A stretch of 14,875 nt of DNA, taken from positions 1 to 14,875 of the forward strand of contig JAHPYY010000125.1 of the NCBI GenBank assembly GCA_019058515.1, written 5' to 3'. This stretch comes from Promethearchaeota archaeon. Lineage in GTDB: Archaea; Asgardarchaeota; Lokiarchaeia; Sigynarchaeales; SOKP01. The translations under genes and the position numbers were made by a program. Position 1 is the first letter of the stretch; each line of letters opens with the position of its first letter. Under the pieces are notes generated by a model, which was not told the origin of the DNA, searched no databases, and worked only from the letters and a program-made list of their open reading frames with translations. Of this stretch, positions 7,636 to 14,349 are shown in pieces.

Positions 7636-8511
7636 TTGATACAATACATTAATATCCTTACTAAAGACGGAAAATCTCTTTTATTCCGAAATTATGGCGA
7701 TTCTGAAGTAGATAGGGATTTACTTGCGGGTTTTTTAAGTGCCTTTTCTGGGTTTATGAAGGAAATAAGTCAATCGGACATTAAATCTACGGCAACAGAG
7801 GACTTTAAGTACTATTACACGATTATCGATAATATCATGATCGTCGTGTGTGCGGATTTAGAGGAAGATGATGCTCAACTTAATTCGAAAATATCGTTAT
7901 TAAAAACAAGATTTATCGGAACCTATGGTAGAATCCTCAGTGATGGTTCTTGGGCTGGTGAACGGTCTCTCTTTTCGGAATTTGAAAAGGTGGTGGATGA
8001 CGCGATGTTAGGAGCCGTCAAAGTTTCTGTTATCGGGTTTGGAGGAGTAGGAAAAACTACCTTAACAAAGTTAATATGCAGGAAAGATGTAAATCTTGAA
8101 TACCAACCAACTATTACCGCTGATATTGCGACTTACGATGGTGACGAGTTCAAACGTACGCTTACTATTTGGGATTTTGCAGGTCAGAAGCAGTACCGCT
8201 CCCTGTGGAAGAGCTTATTAGAAGGGACAGATATCTGTCTTCTCGTAACTGATTCCACTTTCGAAAATTTAAATTCTACTAAAGATATAATTATTGAAGT
8301 TTTAGAACAATTTTATCAGGATAAGTTGGTAATCGGTATTGCTAACAAACAAGACTTGCCAAATAGATTAACACCGGAGTTTTGCGAGCGGATTTTATCA
8401 GACGATGAAAAAGGAATACATATTAAATGTCACGGTTTTGTAGCTGTGAATCTGAACTATCGTGAAAAGATTATAGAAATCTTACACGAAGCCATTAAAG
8501 CGTTAGAATAA
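7636..8511 (+). CDS. Small GTPase of the Arf/Ras superfamily with N-terminal longin-like domain
   Basis: This is a 291-residue two-domain protein. Residues 1 to about 120 look like a longin/roadblock-type alpha-beta domain: the start IQYINILTKDGKSLLFR, a long helix with DLLAGFLSAFSGFMKEI, the strand pair YYTIIDNIMIVVCAD, and a helix LNSKISLLKTRFIGTY. Residues 127-291 are a complete GTPase: P-loop GFGGVGKTT (134-142), switch I PTI with Thr159, switch II WDFAGQ (179-184), base-recognition NKQD (237-240) and a degenerate G5 (VAVN, 269-272). The switch II Gln and P-loop are intact, so GTP hydrolysis is expected. There is no N-terminal Gly for myristoylation and no C-terminal Cys for prenylation, so membrane contact would need a partner. 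TTG 7636 is used because the first strand begins at once and the next Met is residue 41. Eukaryote-like GTPases fused to such domains are characteristic of Asgard archaea. The gene stands alone. Confidence 0.87.
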   Translation: MIQYINILTKDGKSLLFRNYGDSEVDRDLLAGFLSAFSGFMKEISQSDIKSTATEDFKYYYTIIDNIMIVVCADLEEDDAQLNSKISLLKTRFIGTYGRILSDGSWAGERSLFSEFEKVVDDAMLGAVKVSVIGFGGVGKTTLTKLICRKDVNLEYQPTITADIATYDGDEFKRTLTIWDFAGQKQYRSLWKSLLEGTDICLLVTDSTFENLNSTKDIIIEVLEQFYQDKLVIGIANKQDLPNRLTPEFCERILSDDEKGIHIKCHGFVAVNLNYREKIIEILHEAIKALE

Positions 8512-8617
8512 AGGTAGGACTACACACATAGTTTCTATTAAAAGAGAAGAGTAATAAAAACAGTTTAATTTTATCTTAAATAATTGATATTATCATTAAA
8601 AATCTAATTTCTCTTAA

Positions 8618-10369
8618 GTGAATATACTGATTAATTTCGAAATCGAAGCGATTCATCCAAAAGACATTGGAAATAACACACAGGTAATAGAATTACCTGA
8701 GTTAACAATGGAAGAAAAAAACGTAATAGATCCCATAGTTGCTCCAACCTCAGGTTTGAGAATCCAAATATTTCAAATTTTAAGCGAAGAACATTATTTT
8801 CTTCCGAAAAGGAATCTATATTTATTTCTGAGGGTTTTTAAAGCAATTAGTCACGTTTATAAAGAACTGAAAAATAACCAAAATCTCAAAATTCTAATCG
8901 TGACGGATGATCGTCCAAGTAAAGACTACCTTCTTAAATACTGCTCAGAAATCTTTGTGTACGAGGGATTTGAAATTTATCACCAACAGGATGTTTCTGG
9001 AGAATCAAAGGTTTCCTCACCTTACGGAGCCGCTTCTGTTGCGCTTTATCCAGAAATAGATTTGACAATTGTTTTGACCGCTAGTCACAATGACCTATCT
9101 TGGAACGGAATTAAATTTTATATAGAATATCCTATGCCTATGTCGGGTAATACCTTTAAAGAGATATCCCAAAAAGCCTTATCCTACAACGAAATTCACC
9201 TAAAAACAGATTATACTCCAGTTAAAATAGATAGCATTCAAAAGAACAACGATTATATCATCGAACTTCTTTCAAATGTGATAGAAATACAAAGCCTTAG
9301 AGATAAAAACATCGTAATTTGGCCGTACTTAGGAAAGGCTGAAGGTATCGTAAAACTTTTTAAGCACTATGGTGCCAATATAACCCTGATCGAAGAAGAA
9401 CTTAATCCTCCTAATCCCATCAAGTTAATTAAAGAAGAAAAATTAAAAAGTGTAATGGAACAAGCCAATTCCGACATAGCCCTTCTTCTTGACGCAGATC
9501 GGGACAGAATTGCGCTATTTATTAAGCAAAATGGACAATATTTTACCTATATTCCAAATGAGGTATATTCTGCTCTCCACAACATTTTATCGAGAGAATT
9601 TGGGAAAAGAATTATTAATGTGAGAACTATTCCTACAGATTTACGTAGCGACGAATCAAGCTTCGTAAATATTTTAACTGGCGTTGGGTACAAACACCTA
9701 GGAATAATCATGTACTTTTTATCGGGGATCGATGTAGAACAATCTAAAATTGATACTGCAATCCTTTATTTGGAAAACGAAAACAAGGACCTGATTAAAA
9801 TAAGTCGACCAACCCCTTTAAGAAATCTAATAGTAGATATAATGGAGAAGAATGGCATCGTGGACGAGCAATTCCTAATGGTTTATTGGGAAGAATCTGG
9901 AGGGCACACCCTCAATATTTTGTCTATTGATAAAGATAATGATGCTGGAGAATATCAATTCCATACAAAACATACTCTTATAGCAGATAAGTATCCTGTA
10001 CCAGCTTTGGTGTTAATTACAGAACTTCTTTGTAGAGGTTATGTGATATCGGAATCTATTGACTGGACAATTAAAGGAATTAATCGCACCATTCCAGCAA
10101 CAGATGAGGAGAAAGTAGAAATTATGCGAAAATTTCTTGTAAACGATGGTCAAAATATAACAATAGATACCAAAGATTACAAAATAAAGTCGCTTTCAGA
10201 CAATAATAATATGGTTGATATTTACCAATTGAAAAGTAATGACTCAACTTTGTACTTTAGACCATCCGGTACAGGACCAGAAGTTCGTTTTTATATTTTC
10301 GGTAAGGTAGAAACCCATCTTAACGAAATCAAAAAAGTTATGGATTATATTTCAGCAAATTACAAATAA
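8618..10369 (+). CDS. Phosphohexomutase (phosphoglucomutase/phosphomannomutase superfamily)
   Basis: This 583-residue protein belongs to the alpha-D-phosphohexomutase superfamily, which interconverts sugar 1- and 6-phosphates. All four signature loops are present: the phosphoserine loop TASHNDLSWNGIK with Ser156, the metal loop DADRDR (292-297), the sugar loop WEESGGH (424-430), and the phosphate loop RPSGTGPEVR (548-557). A TSGLR loop (44-48) precedes domain 1. Deviations are ASHND instead of ASHNP and DAD instead of DGD. The protein is longer than the roughly 450-residue archaeal PMM/PGM enzymes and carries a 40-residue N-terminal extension, nearer to long phospho-sugar mutases. Glucose, mannose or glucosamine phosphate specificity cannot be decided. 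The start is GTG 8618, without a visible ribosome binding site; the next Met is residue 31. It supplies activated sugars, perhaps for glycosylation of surface proteins. Confidence 0.85.
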   Translation: MNILINFEIEAIHPKDIGNNTQVIELPELTMEEKNVIDPIVAPTSGLRIQIFQILSEEHYFLPKRNLYLFLRVFKAISHVYKELKNNQNLKILIVTDDRPSKDYLLKYCSEIFVYEGFEIYHQQDVSGESKVSSPYGAASVALYPEIDLTIVLTASHNDLSWNGIKFYIEYPMPMSGNTFKEISQKALSYNEIHLKTDYTPVKIDSIQKNNDYIIELLSNVIEIQSLRDKNIVIWPYLGKAEGIVKLFKHYGANITLIEEELNPPNPIKLIKEEKLKSVMEQANSDIALLLDADRDRIALFIKQNGQYFTYIPNEVYSALHNILSREFGKRIINVRTIPTDLRSDESSFVNILTGVGYKHLGIIMYFLSGIDVEQSKIDTAILYLENENKDLIKISRPTPLRNLIVDIMEKNGIVDEQFLMVYWEESGGHTLNILSIDKDNDAGEYQFHTKHTLIADKYPVPALVLITELLCRGYVISESIDWTIKGINRTIPATDEEKVEIMRKFLVNDGQNITIDTKDYKIKSLSDNNNMVDIYQLKSNDSTLYFRPSGTGPEVRFYIFGKVETHLNEIKKVMDYISANYK

Positions 10370-10434
10370 ATATCCCTTATTATGACGATTAAATAAGCAT
10401 ATAATAAATATAAGAAAGTTTATTTCACATATGA

Positions 10435-11511
10435 CTATTTTTGTTCGAAAGATTTAATAATTTTTTTTCTTGTCTCTAATTGCTTTTGGAACTTTTCATC
10501 GTCTTTTAACCGCTCTTTCTCCATTTGCTCGTTGATAACTCGTTCCCACTCTCTTCGTTCTTGTTCATCGCAATAGCATCCTATATTAATAATTTCATCT
10601 ACTAAATTAATAACTCCCTTTTCTGCGAGACCTTCAAGTATTTTTGTAGCGTAATCTTCTTTCCACTCTGTAAGTTCTAATAGCTGTTCCTTAGTTAAAT
10701 CGGGATTATCGTATGTAAGCGAAAGCAAAACTCTCTCTTGATTAGTAAACTCGTAATTTAAATCTTTAAATACTATTAAATGGAAGGGAGGATTGACTTT
10801 GATTAAATCGCTAAGTAAGTTGGTTTCTTTCATAATTTTTAGGATTGGTAGAATGTCGTCGTTTTTTATGTTTCTTATGTTAGTAAAGGCGTAATACTTC
10901 ATCATTTGACTCGGTATGAAATCGTACTTGTCTAGTTCATTGTCTTTAATGATTTTTTGAAATCTCCTCGACATATTTTCGTAGAACATCCCTAAACCAA
11001 TATCAATTCTTTTTGCGGGAACAACTTCAGACTCTTCGCCAAAACCATCCAATGCTTCCATGGCGAATTTGAGATCCTGGAGGTCTTGCTGCCGTTCCTC
11101 TTCTGTTCTTGGCGTAGCAGATTGAAATCCAGACATATAGGATTTATATTGTTCTCCTGCTCGTTGAATAATTTGAGACAGCTGCTTTTCGGCAACTTCG
11201 ACTTTCTTTTTTACAGATAATTCGATTTGTTTCTCAGTTTCTTCTACAATCCTTGAAATCTGGGACATTTTTTGCTTCATAACATCCTTCTTTTCTTCAG
11301 GAATGTATTTTTCAATGGATGCGTCGATCGTTTTTTGCCTTTTTCTTTCTAATTTTGCCAATTTTCGCGCTTCATAGGTTTTTAAGTACCAAATTATTAA
11401 TAGAAACACAACAACCGCAAGAACATACGCAAAAATGTAAAAGAATTGAACAAGAATCATTATTGAAATCAAATCATGTATAAGTACTTTATTAAAATAA
11501 TACAATGACAT
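10435..11511 (-). CDS. Membrane-anchored coiled-coil protein with C-terminal winged-helix domains (unknown function)
   Basis: This is a 358-residue protein with a single strong transmembrane helix at about residues 18-43, then a long charged coiled coil (about 45-125; KLAKLERKRQK, EETEKQIELSVKKKVEVAEK). A linker leads to a globular part at about 165-312, and the tail is again a charged helix (315-358). The last part of the globular region reads as a winged helix: helix TNQERVLLSLTYDN, helix TKEQLLELT, recognition-type helix KEDYATKILEGLAEKGVI, then a wing LVDEIINI. The stretch before it (216-250, NDDILPILKIMKETNLL...FHLIVF) may be a second winged helix. The topology anchor/coiled coil/winged helix is that of eukaryotic DDRGK1 (UFBP1), and tandem winged helices also occur in ESCRT-II Vps22/25/36. 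Both are hypotheses. ATG 11511 lacks a clear ribosome binding site, and Met18 (11460) is an alternative start right before the helix. It ends in TAG. Confidence 0.7.
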   Translation of the reverse strand: MSLYYFNKVLIHDLISIMILVQFFYIFAYVLAVVVFLLIIWYLKTYEARKLAKLERKRQKTIDASIEKYIPEEKKDVMKQKMSQISRIVEETEKQIELSVKKKVEVAEKQLSQIIQRAGEQYKSYMSGFQSATPRTEEERQQDLQDLKFAMEALDGFGEESEVVPAKRIDIGLGMFYENMSRRFQKIIKDNELDKYDFIPSQMMKYYAFTNIRNIKNDDILPILKIMKETNLLSDLIKVNPPFHLIVFKDLNYEFTNQERVLLSLTYDNPDLTKEQLLELTEWKEDYATKILEGLAEKGVINLVDEIINIGCYCDEQERREWERVINEQMEKERLKDDEKFQKQLETRKKIIKSFEQK

Positions 11512-11597
11512 AATAAAATATTTTTTGGAAATTTATGCTACACCATTACAAACTTTAATTTCAATCTAAAATTAACTACTTTAAGTTATTGACAATT

Positions 11598-11607
11598 CTT
11601 TTAAAAA
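11598..11607 (+). promoter_or_regulatory. TATA-like box for the acyl-CoA dehydrogenase gene
   Basis: CTTTTAAAAA is centred about 32 bases before ATG 11635. No Shine-Dalgarno sequence precedes that ATG, which fits a leaderless or nearly leaderless transcript. Confidence 0.3.
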
Positions 11608-11634
11608 CACTAGTAATAAATCGTGAAATAATTC

Positions 11635-12795
11635 ATGCAAGAGAAAATAATTGACGATAAAATTCACGAAAAAATGACATTGGAAAATGTGTTTAGAATT
11701 TTTAACGACAATGTGTTTCCAATGTTAAACGAGGAGGAGATCTCGTATTGCAACGAATTACAGCGATTCTGTATGGAATTATATCCAAAGATTGATAAAT
11801 CTCAAGATGTTTATGGACTATTTCCTGAATTGGGTAAGCATGGATACATGCAACGCATTAATAAGTGGAAAGATTTTACCCCCTACGGTATGAAAAAGGA
11901 GATTCTTTTAGGAACCCACTTATCCATATTGGATCCTCAGTTGGAACTTGCTCGATTAGCTAGCGGGATTTTATGTGGAAATCCCACATTCCACTATTAT
12001 CTCCATGGAGGAGAGGGTGAGACTATTCGCAAGGTACAAGACGAATTGATGTCTGGAGAAAAAGTCGGGTGTATCGGAATAACGGAACCTGCAAGAGGTT
12101 CAGATGCGGTTAATTTGACGACCGTTGCAACAAAAACTGATGACAGCATCGTATACAATGGAGAAAAAGTTTACACAACAAACGGTCCAAAAGCCGACTA
12201 CTTCTGTGCTTATGGAGTTTACAACAAAGACGATCCTAGAGGAACCATGGTTCAAGCAATGATCAAACGAGAATTTGGTGTACGAACTGAGCGATTAAAA
12301 ATCAATTCCGTGCCGCGCGTGCACATCGCTCACACAATTTTGGATAATGTAAAAATTCCGAAAGAGTATATTCTCGCAGATAACGGTCAAGGATATGTTA
12401 GATTATTTGAGGGATTGGTTCCTGAAAGACTAGGGATTATGGGTAGCGGTATAGGTATTTGTTGGGCGGGATTAATATATGGAATAATATACACAAATCT
12501 AAGAAAACAGTTCGGAAAACCCGTCGTAAGATATCAAGGAGTAGGATATGGTTTGGCGGATCTACTAGCAAAATCAACTGCAGCTACGAGTTTAGCCCTT
12601 CAGGCAGCCACTATTTACGACGATAAAATTTTGTTCGCTGATACGCCATCGAAAGAAGCAGAGAAATGGGTGGCCGCAATCTCATCCCAAGGCAAATATT
12701 ATACCGCAAAGCTTACTCACGATATATGTTACGAAGTTCAACAACATATGGGCGGTGTTTCTGTCACAAAAGCAGCTATTTCAGCTGTCTCTTAG
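11635..12795 (+). CDS. Acyl-CoA dehydrogenase family protein, ended early by an in-frame TAG
   Basis: This is a 386-residue flavoprotein of the acyl-CoA dehydrogenase family, expected to bind FAD and oxidise an acyl-CoA at the alpha-beta bond. It shows the family signature GITEPARGSD (148-157), the strand NGEKVYTTNGPKADYF, the middle domain, the C-terminal helix motif LRKQFGKP (289-296) with the following Q-x-V, and QQHMGG (369-374). Translation stops at TAG 12793-12795 just after QQHMGGVSVT plus about eight unusual residues. The same frame continues for 42 codons and contains the missing last family helix (KIEEVIGGARNIQLLLI), so the enzyme is probably truncated or read through. The canonical catalytic Glu of medium-chain enzymes in the YEGT motif corresponds to Gly in IGGA; Glu264 in PERLG is a candidate base, as in isovaleryl-CoA-type enzymes. 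No electron-transfer flavoprotein or thiolase genes are nearby. Confidence 0.8.
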   Translation: MQEKIIDDKIHEKMTLENVFRIFNDNVFPMLNEEEISYCNELQRFCMELYPKIDKSQDVYGLFPELGKHGYMQRINKWKDFTPYGMKKEILLGTHLSILDPQLELARLASGILCGNPTFHYYLHGGEGETIRKVQDELMSGEKVGCIGITEPARGSDAVNLTTVATKTDDSIVYNGEKVYTTNGPKADYFCAYGVYNKDDPRGTMVQAMIKREFGVRTERLKINSVPRVHIAHTILDNVKIPKEYILADNGQGYVRLFEGLVPERLGIMGSGIGICWAGLIYGIIYTNLRKQFGKPVVRYQGVGYGLADLLAKSTAATSLALQAATIYDDKILFADTPSKEAEKWVAAISSQGKYYTAKLTHDICYEVQQHMGGVSVTKAAISAVS

Positions 12796-12798
12796 ACG
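12769..12798 (+). other. Apparent 30-base insertion carrying the TAG in the acyl-CoA dehydrogenase
   Basis: Between GGVSVT and KDNTPVDEL lie ten extra codons including the TAG, bounded by near-copies ACAAAA (12766-12771) and ACGAAA (12796-12801). Removing the ten codons gives GGVSVT-KDNTPVDEL, which restores the usual family spacing between the Gly-Gly motif and the last helix. The insert contains a 5-bp inverted repeat (CAGCT 12773-12777, AGCTG 12783-12787). The family spacing is from memory, not from an alignment. Confidence 0.45.
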
Positions 12799-12924
12799 AA
12801 AGATAACACTCCCGTAGACGAATTAACTGATGTTAGTAAAATCGAGGAAGTTATTGGTGGTGCACGGAATATTCAGTTGCTCTTAATCCAAAACCAAATT
12901 CGGAGATATATAAATCTTCTTTAA
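12796..12924 (+). pseudogene. Severed C-terminal tail of the acyl-CoA dehydrogenase
   Basis: After TAG 12793 the frame stays open for 42 codons to TAA 12922-12924. It encodes TP-VDEL...SKIEEVIGGARNIQLLLI, which matches the conserved last helix of acyl-CoA dehydrogenases (D-x-K-I-x-x-I-x-x-G-x-x-x-I-Q-x-x-I). A T-run begins at the very next base, so the transcript appears to end here and not after the TAG. This tail has no start codon of its own near its beginning, so it is made only if the TAG is read through. Confidence 0.75.
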
Positions 12925-12933
12925 TTTTTTTTT
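12925..12933 (+). terminator. T9 terminator after the full-length acyl-CoA dehydrogenase frame
   Basis: Nine T follow directly on the TAA at 12922-12924. The position supports 12924, not 12795, as the original gene end. Confidence 0.45.
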
Positions 12934-13119
12934 ATATTATTTTATCTTGAAATTAATGTGCGATTTCTATTTAATTTTTACTCTAAATGTAGGTTTTATT
13001 CATTTTAAATTATCTTCAAAAGAAGTTATATATGCGTTTTTCTATATTATACGAGATATTTTCAATTATGTAAAGTAAAGAAAAATGGGTAAAAAAGAGA
13101 ACTTTGAGGGCATTATAAG
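12934..13119. other. AT-rich intergenic stretch without a recognised gene
   Basis: No coding frame with family-like features is visible on either strand. It holds TATA-like elements (for example TTATATATGCG near 13025-13036 and CTATATTATAC near 13043-13053) and ends with GAGGG at 13106-13110, nine bases before the ATG at 13120. Confidence 0.4.
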
Positions 13120-13401
13120 ATGTTCGATATAATTTTAATATTTGTTATGATTTTTATAGTAATTCCAGTGTTGATCTATTCTATAATTCAGTTAATTAGG
13201 GATCCAAGTGTTTTTTATGGGTTATTGACTGTTTGTAGTTGTGTGGTTTTACCTATGTTGTTATAGACTATCTTTTTTTTGCTTATAAGTAATATAGATA
13301 ATGTTGGTTTTATTGGTCTATTTTGGTTCTGGATGATAAATCTCCTTGTAAACACTGTTGCTCTATTGGTTTTATTTATAAAAAATGATTTTGATCAATG
13401 A
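13120..13401 (+). CDS. Small three-helix membrane protein ORF split by an in-frame TAG
   Basis: ATG 13120 has a good ribosome binding site (GAGGG 13106-13110). The first 48 codons encode a membrane helix (residues 4-23), a short loop IRDPSVFYG and the beginning of a second helix, then TAG at 13264-13266. The frame stays open for 44 more codons to TGA 13399-13401, finishing the second helix and adding a third (about residues 62-87, FWFWMINLLVNTVALLVLF) and a charged end KNDFDQ. Read as one 93-position chain it would make three well-formed helices with the TAG in the middle of the second. No family is recognised. The options are a recent nonsense mutation, read-through, or chance coding in an AT-rich gap. 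The 48-residue product alone ends inside a helix. Confidence 0.4.
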
Positions 13402-13620
13402 GCTTTATCCGCAAGAGATGACGTTTTTCCAAATTTCTTTCCCAAAATCATATTAGCGAGTTCTCTAACGCCTGCTGCAGTATCAAACACACCTGCGCCA
13501 GATTGACTGAATTGAACCCTTAAAGTACAATTTTTTAATGGGAGTGTGGTAAGGAAGATTTTCTTGGTCGAGTTTTGGTGCTAATAATCTTAGCGTGTTT
13601 ATTGTTGGATTTGAAAATTA
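13395..13620 (-). pseudogene. Frameshifted C-terminal remnant of a phytoene-desaturase-like FAD oxidoreductase
   Basis: On the minus strand one frame (about 13611 to 13504) reads NPTINTLRLLAPKL, then ENLPYHTPIKKLYFKGSIQS. A second frame (13499 to 13395) reads GAGVFDTAAGVRELANMI, then a basic tail and TGA at 13397-13395. Joined, they reproduce the C-terminus of the CrtI/phytoene-desaturase and retinol-saturase group, in which Y-x-TP-x-x-x-LY-x-x-GS leads to a Gly-rich FAD-contact loop (G-G-G-V). Exactly one residue with one extra base is needed between the two parts, so this is a single +1 frameshift near 13500-13503. A TAA precedes the first frame at about 13620. Only about 70 residues of a roughly 500-residue enzyme are recognisable, and the FAD-binding N-terminus is absent. 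It ends 3' to 3' with the small membrane ORF. Confidence 0.7.
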
Positions 13621-13752
13621 AAATTCCCATTTAAATTTTGTTTGTAGAGAGTCTCTTTGGTTTAATTTAACTTTAGATTGTGAGTCATATCCAAACCTCA
13701 ACTTTAACTTGTCTTCAAATCACTTTTTAAATAAAAGATCCCAATACCTAAC
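13621..13752. other. Degenerate AT-rich stretch upstream of the flavin-reductase gene
   Basis: On the minus strand a short open stretch with FGYDSQSK and KLNQRDSLQTKFKWE near 13640-13715 may be a further decayed part of the FAD oxidoreductase, but I cannot align it to the family with confidence. Nothing else is recognised here. Confidence 0.25.
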
Positions 13753-13762
13753 TTATAATTTA
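13753..13762 (+). promoter_or_regulatory. TATA-like box for the flavin-reductase-like gene
   Basis: TTATAATTTA is centred about 26 bases before ATG 13783, which has no Shine-Dalgarno sequence. The spacing fits a leaderless archaeal transcript. Confidence 0.45.
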
Positions 13763-13782
13763 GATATGTATTAATCTATGAC

Positions 13783-14349
13783 ATGGAAAAAATTGAAATA
13801 GACAGAAGATTCTCCCCGTATACAATGCCTACTGTTATTGTTGGAGCTATTGCAGATGAAAAGCCGAATTATATGTTGTGTACATGGGCGAGTCGAGTTA
13901 ACCGAGCCCCTCCTTTGTGGATCGTATCAATTAACAATAAACATCGTACACTCGTTGGTATAAAAGAACAGCAAAAATTTAGCATGAACTTTCCTTCAAT
14001 TGAGATTTTAGAACTAACGGATTACATTGGGCTTAATTCTGGAAGAGATATGGATAAATCCGAGTTATTTGAAGTATTTTACGGAGAAACAGGTGCACCA
14101 CTGATTAGAGAATGTGCATTAAACATTGAATTGATCGTAAAAGACATGGTTATATTGGAAGACCATCACTTAATTATTGGAAACGCAGTAAAGTCCTATA
14201 TAAGCAAACAATACTCAACGGAAAAGAACCCCGATTTAAACAAAATGAATTTGTTCGTGTACACTGGATTTCCAAATCAACAACACTATTGGAAATTAGG
14301 TGCAAAAGTAGGGGTTGCGTTTAGTTCAGGGAAAAATTACAAGGTTTAA
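13783..14349 (+). CDS. Flavin reductase-like FMN-binding split-barrel protein
   Basis: This is a 188-residue protein of the flavin reductase-like family (PF01613 type), small cytosolic split-barrel proteins that bind FMN and either reduce it with NAD(P)H or serve as flavoprotein electron carriers. Family landmarks are the start SPYTMPTVIVGAIADEKPNYM, the CTWAS strand, APPLWIVSI, HRTLVGIKEQQKFSMNFPS with the phosphate-contacting Thr and Asn, the YIGLNSGRDMDKSE loop, and the late strand DHHLIIGNAV. The length is normal for the family and all blocks are intact. It has no partner oxygenase in the window. Its 3' end overlaps the TauE/SafE gene on the other strand by 24 bases. The lost FAD oxidoreductase upstream may once have been functionally related, but that is speculation. 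Confidence 0.85.
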   Translation: MEKIEIDRRFSPYTMPTVIVGAIADEKPNYMLCTWASRVNRAPPLWIVSINNKHRTLVGIKEQQKFSMNFPSIEILELTDYIGLNSGRDMDKSELFEVFYGETGAPLIRECALNIELIVKDMVILEDHHLIIGNAVKSYISKQYSTEKNPDLNKMNLFVYTGFPNQQHYWKLGAKVGVAFSSGKNYKV

